NCBI GenBank assembly: GCA_051294375.1
Contig: CM119265.1
Coordinates: 62,001 to 126,000, forward strand
Source: Paraspadella gotoi
Lineage: Eukaryota; Chaetognatha
Direction of reading: 5' to 3'
DNA: 64,000 bases
Shown here: piece by piece, positions 31,978 through 41,316 of the stretch
Position numbering within the stretch: position 1 is the first letter of the stretch
Layout of the letters: each line of letters starts with the position of its first letter
Notes under the pieces: generated by a model
Told to the model about the DNA's origin: nothing
Seen by the model: only the letters and a program-made list of their open reading frames with translations
Database searches by the model: none
Program-made: the position numbers and the translations under genes

Positions 31978-32010
31978 GTTCAAGTTGGGCTCACCAGTTG
32001 TAGAGGTGAG
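31978..32010 (-). promoter_or_regulatory. Primer-binding site and LTR remnant of A4
   Basis: Minus-strand TCACCTCTACA (last LTR bases, plus 31999-32009) then ACTGGTGAGCCCAACTTGAA. The LTR end matches subtype A-III. The rest of the LTR is replaced by unrelated pol sequence from about 32011 on. Confidence 0.8.
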
Positions 32011-32766
32011 ATGGGGGAGGGGAAGGAGGAGGGGGATTAGGATCTGGATTCTTTCGGCGTTTGGGCGTGACAGCGAATCAGCGACGACGTTTGCCTTGCC
32101 GGCGAGATATTGAATGTCCGTTGTAAATTCGGCTATGCCGGCGAGTTTGGTAGGTCTGTCGTGCTGTGTGCGTTCTGTTTTTCTTCGCTAAGGCCGCACG
32201 AGGGATTTGTGATCCGTGTAGAGGGTAAAGTTGCGGCCTTCGACCATCATTTTAAATGGCGACTGCTCGCCAGGCGGCGAGGAGCTCGCGTCGAAAGGCG
32301 GCCATAGCTGTTGATTTTTTGAGTTTTGCCGAAAAAAATGCTAGTGGTTCCCAGCCTTTGGGACCACGCTGCTCCAGAACAGCGCCTATTGCAGTGTTGG
32401 AAGCGTCTGAGTTATGCTAACGGAGCTCCTGGCGAGGATGTCGAAGCATAGCTGCTTGAGAAAGGGCATCTTGATTGACTCAAAGGCTTGTTGGCAATCT
32501 GGAGTCCAGTTCAGTACCGTGGCTTCGTCTTGCATTTGAGGGCCTCGAAAAGAGGATAAAGGTGATGGCTGATCTCGGACGAAGCGTCGATAGTAATTGA
32601 CGAGTCCTAGAAATCGTTGCAGCTCCTTTATCGTTGTAGGCGGCGTCGTCTTGTTGATGGCGACGACTCTGTCGGGAAGTGGAGATATGCCATTGGCATC
32701 GACTCTGTAGCCGAGGAAGTCGAGGCCAGGTTTTCCAAAACGCACTTCTGTCGATTTACCACCGAG
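32011..32766 (-). pseudogene. Indel-rich duplicate of the A5 pol RNase H region
   Basis: Repeats A5 pol at about 35126-35885 (end of reverse transcriptase, RNase H, start of linker) with many 1-nt losses. It stands exactly where the LTR between A5 and A4 is expected. Probably a gap filled with an uncorrected long read placed wrongly. Confidence 0.8.
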
Positions 32767-33199
32767 AAAATATTTTGCCTTTGTAAGTTTAAATTTGAGT
32801 TTCGATAGATTCGTTTCGACTTTAACGCTTTGAGTTAAAGAAATTTGTAAACATATAACTTTTGTAAAAGTAAAAATAGGGATCCAGTCGCGAAAAATAA
32901 ATTCGATTTAACAATCGAACAACAGGGGAAAATAATTGACTTAATTATCGAGTAAAAGGGGAAAATATTCGCCAGGCTCCGATATTATCGGAGTTAACAA
33001 TTTAAATAGTGATGATTTGTGATAGTGATGATATTACTGAAGTATTCAGTATTCGTACGAGATTGACGTTGACGTTTTAACGGTTTGATAATATTTACAA
33101 CGTAATAAACGATTAAAGGAATCGTTTTAAAGTTTTGAAAATACAAGTTTGATAGTGTTGAATTAGAATAAGTTTGTGAAATGACTGACCCGTTCACGT
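32767..33199 (-). other. 3' untranslated region of A5
   Basis: Non-coding AT-rich stretch ending in ACAAAGGCAAAATATTTT, about 60 nt short of where other family A elements have their polypurine tract. Confidence 0.7.
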
Positions 33200-33592
33200 T
33201 CAGTTTGAAGTTGGTTCTGTATTATCCAGATGGCGCAGGACGTGGGCCAGGACCGCTGCGTATGAGCGGCGAGTTGAGTTGACGCTCGGAGGTGGGCGTG
33301 GCGCCGCGCGGAAAGAAAAATTTTCGGGGGTAGGTTTGGAGAATCTTGAGGGGAAAGGGACAGGTTTTGGAGCTTGACCCGGCTCGATAGGACTCGGCGT
33401 CGCTGGCGGATCGTTTCCACGCTCGTTGTCGTTGTTCTCCCTGTCGTTGTTGTTGTTCTCGCTTTCGCTTCTCTCTTTGTTTACATTTTTTCCGCGATTG
33501 TTTACATTTATGTTTAACGGGGGAAATTCAGATAAGGAGAGCGAATTCGGAGCTGATATTTGGGGAGGTGGTGCGGGGGGAGGTTGGGTTGA

Positions 33593-33624
<32 letters not shown>

Positions 33625-36600
33625 GAGGAGGAGGAGGAGGAGAGTTTGGCGAGTTCGATGTTGATAATGGATTCGGATTTAAATTAGAGTTCGAACGAAG
33701 GGTTTCTCGACGACGGGGGAGGTCGACGAGTGCGAATGCCGGGGCGACGTCCCGGAGGCGGGGGAGACGGAGGAGGCGATGGCGTCCGAGGCGGATCTGC
33801 GTCACCGGAAGTGTCGTCGTTCGCCTCGAAAGCGGGTTTTAAGCGTGAAATTGAAATGTTTTCATTGCCTCTCCCTGGAATCGCGATTTTGAATACTAAG
33901 TCGTCGCGAGAGATGACGCGGTATGGGCCGAGATACGGAGCTGAGAGGGACGTTGCCACGCCCCCTCGGCGAACGAAAACGTGAGAGGCGTGGCGTAAGG
34001 CGTCCGGGAGATGGATTTGTGGCTGGCGATGCGTGGAGGTTTGCGTTGGCTGAAGTCGAGCGACTTCGAGGCGGAGTTGAGCGAGCGTGCGTCGGCGTTG
34101 TGCGCGCTCCGCGGCGTCACTTCCGGTTTGAGATGAGATGAGGTCGCCGGGAACTGCTATGGGTTCGCCATAGACTAATTCAGCTGGAGTAGCGCCGACG
34201 TCGGGTTTTAAAGTAGTTCGAATGGCTAGTAGTGAGCAGGGTAGGCGCCAATACCAATCGCCATTGGTATCAGCGCCCAACGCGATTAATGATTCCTTGA
34301 GACGGCGATGAAATCTTTCGACTAAGCCGTTTGATTGAGGATGATAGGGCGTGGTGAGGTTATGGGCTATTCCCCATGAGGATAAGAGTTGACGCCACGT
34401 TGCTGAAAGGAATTGTGATCCGCGGTCGGTCGTCACTGTCGCTGGGACGCCGAATGCTGAAATCCAGCCGTGGACGAAGGCGTCAGCGACAGTTTTGGCG
34501 AGGATGTCCTTCATGGGGACAGCGATTGGCCAACGTGTGAATCGGTCGACTGCGGTTAAGATATAGTTATATCCATTCGAAGGGGGAAGGGTGACGATGT
34601 CAATGTGAATATGACTGAAACGTTTGTCAGGTAATTCAAATGTGCCGATGTCGGGAATAGTATTGCGGACAACTTTGGCGCGTTGACAGTCTTGGCACTC
34701 ACGAGACCACCTGGACACGTCGGCGCGCATTGAGGGCCAAACGAATTTGTCAGCGACGGTCTGGCGCGTTCGCTCGACGCCGGGATGGCCGAGATTGTGA
34801 ATTGTCTCAAACACACGTCGACGCCACGAGTAAGGCACGAATGGTCTGGGAGGGCCGTTGCTGATGTCGACGGTTATCGTCGAAGCGCCGAGAGGGAGTT
34901 GACGGAAACGTAGTCCAGATGAGGCGTCGGTCGAGATGCGTTGGAAGTCGGCGTCGAGAGGTTGGTCGGATGCCATTTTCTCCAGATCTAATCCATGTTG
35001 GAGAATGGAGAATGCTAATTGATTGACGCTTTGTTGTTTTGCTGCAGGCACTTCCTTGTCGATGGAGGCGACGATTGGTGGAGGATTGGGATTAGTGGAA
35101 GAGAAAGAAGGGAAGAGAGATTGGGGAGTGGGGGATGGGGGAGGGGAAGGAGGAGGGGAATTAGGATCTGGATTCTTTTCGGCGTTTGGGCGTGACAGCG
35201 AATCAGCGACGACGTTTGCCTTGCCGGCGAGATATTGAATGTCCGTTGTAAATTCGGCTATGCCGGCGAGTTGGTAGGTCTGTCGTGCTGTGTGCGGTTC
35301 TGTTTTCTTCGCTAAGGCCGGCACGAGGGATTTGTGATCCGTGTAGAGGGTAAAGTTGCGGCCTTCGACCATCATTTTGAAATGGCGGACTGCTCGCCAG
35401 GCGGCGAGGAGCTCGCGGTCGAATGGCGGCCATAGCTGTTGATTTTTCTGAAGTTTCGCCGAAAAAAATGCTAGTGGTTCCCAGCCTTTGGGACCACGCT
35501 GCTCCAGAACAGCGCCTATTGCAGTGTTGGAAGCGTCTGACGTTATTGCCAACGGAGCTCCTGGGCGAGGATGTCGAAGCATAGCTGCTTGAGAAAGGGC
35601 ATCCTTGATTGACTCAAAGGCTTGTTGGCAATCTGGAGTCCAGTTCAGTACACGTGGCTTCGTCTTGCATTTGAGGGCCTCGAAAAGAGGATAAAGGTGA
35701 TGAGCTGATCTCGGGACGAAGCGTCGATAGTAATTGACGAGTCCTAGAAATCGTTGCAGCTCCTTTATCGTTGTAGGCGGCGTCGTCTTGTTGATGGCGA
35801 CGACTCTGTCGGGAAGTGGAGATATGCCATTGGCATCGACTCTGTAGCCGAGGAAGTCGAGGCCAGGTTTTCCCAAAACGCACTTCTGTCGATTTACAAC
35901 GAGGCCGTTTTGGTGCAGGATGTCGAAAACCTGGCGAAGGTGCTCCTCGTGCTGCTGATGGTTTTCCGAGGCGACCAAGATATCGTCGATGTAGACGAAT
36001 AGAAAGGGAAGTCCGTCGAGGATTTCGTCCATAAGACGCTGAAAGTCTTGACCAGCGTTTTTAAGCCCGAACGGAGTACGTGGAAAAACATATAATCCGA
36101 ACGGGGTTATTACGCCGGTCTTGGCGACGTCCTCTTCGGCGACGGGTATTTGGTGGTAACCCTTTAGTAGATCGATTTTACTAAATACTCGTTTACCACT
36201 CAAATTGGCGTTGAAGTCGTTTAGCGTTTTGACCGGATACTTATCGTCGATAGTCGCGTTGTTGAGTCGACGGAAGTCTCCGCAGACTCGATAGCCGCCG
36301 TCGGGCTTGTTGACGACTAATAGAGGCGACGCCCACTCGCTTTTGGCGCGGCGAGCGATTCCTAACTCGCAGAGTTTATCCAGTTCTTTTTTAGCGACTT
36401 CAAGTTTGTCTGGGGCCAGTCGTCGAGCTCGAGATTGTACTGGCCTGCCGGTAGTGGGTATGTAATGTTTGACCCCGTGTTTGGGCTCAGTTGGTTGAAA
36501 AGAAGGGGTGCACAAGTTATGATATGAGTCTAGTAATTTGTAATATGGGTCATCTGCTTGTTCAACGAAATTGACCCTTATCGGTTGTTGTTTGTTTGCT

Positions 36601-36974
36601 CTAGATGCAGCTATGGTGCTGTAATCACGCAGATCTATTAAAAAACCATCGCGATGGTTTGGGGCAAGGAAATGCTCAGCCAGGAAGTCTGAGCCAAGGA
36701 TTGGTTGTGTGACATCTGCGATGGTTACAATGAAGGAAAAAGAGCGCCTTCCGAGACGGATCTGGACGTCCTTGTAACCAAAGCAGGATATAAAAGAGCC
36801 GTTGGCGGCTTTGAGCTTAGTTTTTGTTTCTCCATTTTCCCGCTCACGTTTTGATGGAGGTATAATGGAGACGGTGGCTCCGCCGTCGACGAGCCAATTG
36901 AGCTTGTTCTTGGCGTCGTGGACGAACAGGAGAGAGTCTTTGGAGTTGACTTGGCCGGCCGGGATGGCGTTCAC
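33200..36974 (-). pseudogene. pol: Pol of A5, one frame change before the Pro-rich tail
   Basis: Open from GTG 36974 to 33684 (1096 codons) with protease WLVDGGATVS, reverse transcriptase FVYIDDILVAS, RNase H TSDASNTAIGAVLEQ, integrase HNLGHPG, CQDCQ, TTDRGSQF, NGLVERFH and GPY/F YLGPYRV. One extra base near 33706 moves the frame. The C-terminal part then reads RSNSNLNPNP, a Pro run, an Asn/Glu-rich stretch, RFSKPTPENFS and RRSYAAVLAHVLRH, ending at 33200. All catalytic domains precede the break. Confidence 0.91.
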
Positions 36975-38050
36975 TTCCTCCCGCCGGCCTTCCCGTTTTC
37001 CTGCTGTTGACGGAAGCAGCCTGGTTCACAGTTTTTAGCTGCGTCGCCGAATTTGCGATGATAATAGCACACGTCAACTCGCGTCGTTTTCTGCTGATAT
37101 TTTGTAGTATTGGTCGGTGCCCGATCGGCGTTCACTGGGCGTCTGACGTTGTTGAAAGGTCGTCGAGCGGATTGACCTTGTCGTTGACGATTGACGGCGT
37201 TGATTTCGTCGTTGGGCGGCGCTTCGTCGTGCATAAGCGGCGTAATGGGCGGGTTGACGTTGTTGATTGAGCTGGAGGTTGTCGAGTGGAGAAGCTGGCC
37301 GTCGCGGTCGAAGTAGGCGTCGGCGAATTTCGCCGCCGCCTCGGCGTCGACGATTTCGACTCGCTCCGCTAGGCTGCGCTGAATCTCCGTTGGTAGCTCT
37401 CTTAGCAGAAGTTCCTTTAAAATATCGTCCACTGTGACCTTGCCCGCCTTTTCCTTCATGACGGCAAGAAGCTGTGAAGGACGTCGACCGTCTCGACGGG
37501 TACCGTCGATGAGTGAGGCGGCCTGTTGCGAGCGTGTGCGGCCATACTCTTCACGTAGATAACCGATGAATTCGGTCCAGCGAGCGTCGGAGGCCTCACC
37601 GAAAAGAAAAGCATTGATTCGAGGGTTAAAGTCCACAGTGAACTTGTCCTCTAGATGCGCGAATCTTTCCCTAGCGGAGGTCGTGCCGGCGCGGAGGTAA
37701 GCAGCTTCGACGCGCTGGATCCATAACTCCACGTTTTCGGCGTCAAAGTCGGGGAGTTTCGGCTTTTTGAGAGACAAACTCTGGAGTGACGCCGCGAGGG
37801 TGGTCGCGAGGGTGCGGACGAGTTCCGCCTGTGGATCAGGCGTTGGAGCTGACGCCATTGCTGGCGGCGTCGTTGGGAAGTCGAAGTTCGATTGGGAGAC
37901 GTTTGACGTTGGAGAGCGGCGCCCTCTGCCAAATCCACAGAGGAGTGGAGGCGCGAGACGGTTGGCGTGGTCGTGGGAAGGCGTGGAGGCGTCGTCTGAG
38001 GTGCTGGGCTGCACTGCGCGCGCTCGAGTGCCACGTGCCGGTCCACTCAT
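36971..38050 (-). CDS. gag: Gag of A5
   Basis: 359 aa, MSGPARGTRARA start, same domain order as A4 Gag, zinc motif CYYHRKFGDAAKNCEPGC (C-x2-H-x9-C-x3-C) near residues 328-345, end GKAGGRK. The stop overlaps the pol GTG. Confidence 0.95.
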   Translation of the reverse strand: MSGPARGTRARAVQPSTSDDASTPSHDHANRLAPPLLCGFGRGRRSPTSNVSQSNFDFPTTPPAMASAPTPDPQAELVRTLATTLAASLQSLSLKKPKLPDFDAENVELWIQRVEAAYLRAGTTSARERFAHLEDKFTVDFNPRINAFLFGEASDARWTEFIGYLREEYGRTRSQQAASLIDGTRRDGRRPSQLLAVMKEKAGKVTVDDILKELLLRELPTEIQRSLAERVEIVDAEAAAKFADAYFDRDGQLLHSTTSSSINNVNPPITPLMHDEAPPNDEINAVNRQRQGQSARRPFNNVRRPVNADRAPTNTTKYQQKTTRVDVCYYHRKFGDAAKNCEPGCFRQQQENGKAGGRK

Positions 38051-38102
38051 TCGTTGGAGTTGATCAGGCGAAATGGAAAGGAGAGAGGGATGTGGTAAGC
38101 GA

Positions 38103-38144
38103 TAGGCAAGTTTTGCAGCCTAATTAATTCACAATTCTTGCCTA
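38103..38144 (-). other. Leader stem-loop of A5
   Basis: TAGGCAAG against CTTGCCTA (plus 38137-38144 and 38103-38110), loop with ATTAGGCT, directly after CTCAGG. Confidence 0.7.
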
Positions 38145-38349
38145 CCTGAGGGAAAAACCTCTTGAGAGTCCAATTTGATCCCGTTGGTTTCGACTTCTTT
38201 GGATTTGTTTGTTGAAATTGTTTTTAAAACATTCGAAGTAGAGTGTCAGCGAGATTACCAGGCTAATTTTGTGAAAAAGTATGTCTAAGGCTTATTACAG
38301 GTTCGTTAGAGGCAGCAGGCTTTTGATTAGCTTCAGAAGGTTGGTTTTT

Positions 38350-38410
38350 GTTCAAGTCGGGCTCACCAGTTGTAGAGGTGAACACCCAGGCACCGAGAGA
38401 GTTAAAACAG
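38350..38410 (-). promoter_or_regulatory. Primer-binding site and 5' LTR remnant of A5
   Basis: The LTR end TTCACCTCTACA (plus 38371-38382) with upstream ACTCTCTCGGTGCCTGGG matches the A-III LTR. Primer-binding site TGGTGAGCCCGACTTGAAC (plus 38350-38368), one base different from A4. Confidence 0.8.
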
Positions 38411-38510
38411 NNNNNNNNNNNNNNNNNNNNNNNNNNNNNNNNNNNNNNNNNNNNNNNNNNNNNNNNNNNNNNNNNNNNNNNNNNNNNNNNNNNNNNNNNN
38501 NNNNNNNNNN
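38411..38510. other. Assembly gap (100 N)
   Basis: Replaces most of the A5 5' LTR and its junction with the telomere array. Confidence 0.99.
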
Positions 38511-38912
38511 GGGTTAGGGTTAGGGGTTAGGGTTAGGGTTAGGGTTAGGGTTATTAGGGTTAGGGGTTAGGGTTAGGTTAGAGGTAGGTTAGGGTTAGGG
38601 GTGTTAGGGTTAGGGTTAGGGTTAGGGTTAGGGTTAGGGTGTAGGGTTAGGGTTAGGGTTAGGGTTAGGGTTAGGGTTAGGGATTAGGGTTAGGTTAGGG
38701 TTAGGGTTAGGGTTAGGGTGGGTTTAGGGTTAGGGTTAGGGTTAGGGTTAGGGTTAGGGTTAGGGTTAGGTTAGGGTTAGGGTTAGGGTTAGGTTAGGGT
38801 TAGGGTTAGGGTTAGGGTTAGGGGGTTAGGTTAGGGTTAGGGTTAGGGTTAGGGTTAGGGTTAGGTAGGTTAGGGTTAGGGTTAGGGTTAGGGGTTAGGG
38901 TTAGGGTTAGGG

Positions 38913-38966
<54 letters not shown>

Positions 38967-39346
38967 GGTTAGGGTTAGGGTTAGGGTTAGGGTTAGGGTT
39001 AGGGTTAGGGTTAGGGTTAGGGTTAGGGTTAGGGTTAGGGTTAGGGTTAGGGTTAGGGTTAGGGTTAGGGTTAGGGTTAGGGTTAGGGTTAGGGTTAGGT
39101 GTTAGGGTTAGGGTTAGGGTTAGGGTTAGGGTTAGGGTTAGGGTTAGGGTTAGGGTTAGGGTTAGGGTTAGGGTTAGGGTTAGGGTTAGGGTTGGTTAGG
39201 GTTAGGGTTAGGTTAGGGTTAGGGTTAGGGTTAGGGTGTTAGGGTTAGGGTTAGGGTTAGGGTTAGGGTTAGGGTTAGGGTTAGGGTTAGGGTTAGGGTG
39301 TTAGGGTTAGGGTTAGGGGGTTAGGGGTTAGGGTTAGGGTTAGGGT
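38511..39346 (+). repeat. Telomeric TTAGGG array T3
   Basis: About 835 bp of plus-strand TTAGGG with few variants, ending TTAGGGT at the B2 LTR. Confidence 0.97.
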
Positions 39347-40047
39347 TCGCGGCCACTCGAGACAATTAATTTCGGTGAAGAAATAATTATTCCAGAGTTG
39401 AATTCGAACCATCGAACTCAGGCCTGGGACGCTGGGACTATAGCCAATCAGAACCAGGAGGCCATGAGTCTTAGATGATTAAAACAGATCTTATAGCTTA
39501 AATCTTCTTCGAAGCCTTTGTTTTCAACTCAGATCAACTGATTTGTTCACAATCAATAGATGCTTCCCGCCTTTTCAAACTGATTAGTTCAACTGATTGT
39601 TTACCTGAAAAATCGATTTCTCTGATTATGTCACTGCTGGTTTTTAATCTCGAAATAAAACGTTGATCTTTCACAATAAAAAACATTGTTTTTAATTCTT
39701 CTCTCAATGTAAATAATACATTCTTCAAAGAGAAAAACCTTATTGTTGAAACTCTCTCAATTTGAATTCGAATTCTTAATAATCAAGTAATTTCTTCTAC
39801 AAATGATTAAACTTCGATTTAAATATCTCAAACTGATTTAAACTCATTCGACTTGATTTTAACCTCGATATTAAAATATCAAATTGAAAACAATCAACTC
39901 TGTCTATAATGTGACACGCTTTCCCTGCCCGGCAAGTTCATCTTCACTGAAGTGGATTCACTTTACTCGATTAGCTACGCGTCACGTTCCTGTCAAGCCG
40001 AGCGAGTGCCACGAGTCACGCTGTGGTGACCTCGATGTCGAGCCACA
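39347..40047 (+). repeat. 5' LTR of B2
   Basis: About 700 bp. Starts TCGCGGCC (TGCGGCC in the 3' LTR; one extra base) and ends GAGCCACA. Matches the 3' LTR with scattered small indels. Confidence 0.9.
39391..39459 (-). other. tRNA-like module in the B2 5' LTR
   Basis: Minus-strand B-box-like GGTTCGAATTC preceded at tRNA-like distance by an A-box-like TGGTTCTGATTGG. Ends are approximate. Confidence 0.5.
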
Positions 40048-40049
40048 CA

Positions 40050-40070
40050 TGGTGAAACCGACGACAAACC
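40050..40070 (+). promoter_or_regulatory. Primer-binding site of B2
   Basis: TGGTGAAACCGACGAC, starting 3 nt after the LTR end; the family B type. Confidence 0.75.
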
Positions 40071-40123
40071 AAAGCCAACCTTCAAGAAGGGATTCGACTT
40101 CACTCGGCTTTCCCCGAGGTAAG

Positions 40124-40161
40124 ATTGGGCGGCGAAAGGGGTAATTGGCAAATCGCCCAAT
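40124..40161 (+). other. Leader stem-loop of B2
   Basis: ATTGGGCG (40124-40131) pairs with CGCCCAAT (40154-40161), 8 bp perfect. Directly after GAGGTAAG, a good splice-donor match. Confidence 0.7.
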
Positions 40162-40233
40162 TATTAACACCCTCACTCCCTTCTTTTCGAATCCTACCGC
40201 TACCGGAGTCCACAACGCCACAACTCAGTGTCA

Positions 40234-41316
40234 ATGAGCGACCCCGACCTCCGCTCTCGCCTACGCTCTGCGCAGCGAAACGTCGACGACCAGCGCGACG
40301 CCGCTTCGAACCTACAAATACCCATAGGCTTCGGGCGAGGAGCGAGATCAAGGTCAACGTCTCCAGTTTTCGCCGACGCAGCTCCATCCTTCAACTTTCA
40401 GCCGACGAACGCCGGCAACTTCGTCGACGCCGAGATGGCGACAGGCGCTTCCAATCCACACGACCTTCAGGATGAAAACGCGGAACTCCGCGCGGCATTG
40501 GCCGCCGCCACTCGAGCCCTGGAAAGAGCAGCGAATCGAAAACCGGACTTGCCTGACTTCGACGCCTCTAATATCGAGATATGGATTAAGAGGGTCGAAG
40601 CAGCCTATACTAGAGCAGGGATTACAGCTCCTAAAGCGAAATTTGCGCATCTCGAATCTAAGATTGGAGTAAAGGTCGACCCGCGAATCAACCAGTTCCT
40701 CTATGGCGACCCTACAGAAGCAGCATGGCTCAGTTTCATAGACTACTTAAGAAAAGAGTACGGACTTACTCGTCGCCAACAGGCGGCGAATCTACTCGAC
40801 GCCATCGACGCAGACGGATTAAAACCCTCAAAGATTTTAGCACAACTGGAAGAAAAAACGCGCAATGTGACTCTAGACGATCTCCGAAAAGAAAAAGTGC
40901 TCCGGGAACTACCTATCGAAGTGAGAAGGCAGCTGGAGGACAAGGCGGACGAGTTATCAGCTCGTCAACTCTGTGAGATGGCGGACCGCCATTTCGACAA
41001 CGACGGCAACTTACGAATCCGCCAGTCATCGAATATCGTCAACCACGTCGATAGAAGTCAGCGAGACCAGAGCGAATCTGATTCGGACGACGACAACGGC
41101 GTCAACGCCGTTAACAGCAGCAACAAGCGCGCCTTCAACGCTAAAAAGAAACAACCTCACGCTAGGAAAGAGAAAGCAAAGGCAAAGCTCGTTACTTTGT
41201 GTCAGAAACACATAAAATTCGGGAATGACGCCTGGTCATGTGAGCCAGGGTGTTCAAAATTTGACGAGAGCCTGAAAAAACGTGAGGGAAACGCCAAAGG
41301 GGGACGACGTCGGTGA
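40234..41316 (+). CDS. gag: Gag of B2
   Basis: 360 aa, MSDPDLRSRLRSAQR start. Contains DENAELRAALAAATRALERA (probable helix), RKPDLPDFDASNIEIWIKR, KEYGLTRRQQAANLLDAID, and a CQKHIKFGNDAWSCEPGC motif of CHCC type near residues 323-340, then a basic tail GGRRR. Expected to form the particle and bind genomic RNA. The stop TGA (41314-41316) overlaps the GTG that opens pol. Confidence 0.96.
   Translation: MSDPDLRSRLRSAQRNVDDQRDAASNLQIPIGFGRGARSRSTSPVFADAAPSFNFQPTNAGNFVDAEMATGASNPHDLQDENAELRAALAAATRALERAANRKPDLPDFDASNIEIWIKRVEAAYTRAGITAPKAKFAHLESKIGVKVDPRINQFLYGDPTEAAWLSFIDYLRKEYGLTRRQQAANLLDAIDADGLKPSKILAQLEEKTRNVTLDDLRKEKVLRELPIEVRRQLEDKADELSARQLCEMADRHFDNDGNLRIRQSSNIVNHVDRSQRDQSESDSDDDNGVNAVNSSNKRAFNAKKKQPHARKEKAKAKLVTLCQKHIKFGNDAWSCEPGCSKFDESLKKREGNAKGGRRR
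41298..41316 (+). promoter_or_regulatory. Candidate -1 frameshift site between gag and pol of B2
   Basis: The pol frame is open from 41286, and a G-run (AAAGGGGGACG) lies about 12 nt before the gag stop. In B3 the same place reads G-GGG-GGA in the gag frame, a canonical slippery heptamer; B1 and B1b have A-GGG-GGG. There is no ATG at the pol start, so frameshifting is more likely than independent initiation. Confidence 0.5.

Larger units (their letters stand above)
26300..32010 (-). mobile_element. Element A4, Ty3/gypsy LTR retrotransposon (family A, subtype A-III), LTRs mostly missing
   Basis: From right: 12-nt LTR remnant (31999-32010), primer-binding site, leader hairpin, intact gag, near-intact pol and 3' untranslated region. 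Its left end abuts A3 and its right end abuts an indel-rich pol fragment, so both LTRs were lost or misassembled. Confidence 0.9.
32767..38410 (-). mobile_element. Element A5, Ty3/gypsy LTR retrotransposon (family A, subtype A-III)
   Basis: From right: 40-nt LTR remnant, primer-binding site, leader hairpin, gag, pol with one frame change, and 3' untranslated region. It lies head-to-tail with A4. The 5' LTR continues into the gap at 38411, beyond which a telomere array starts. Confidence 0.9.
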
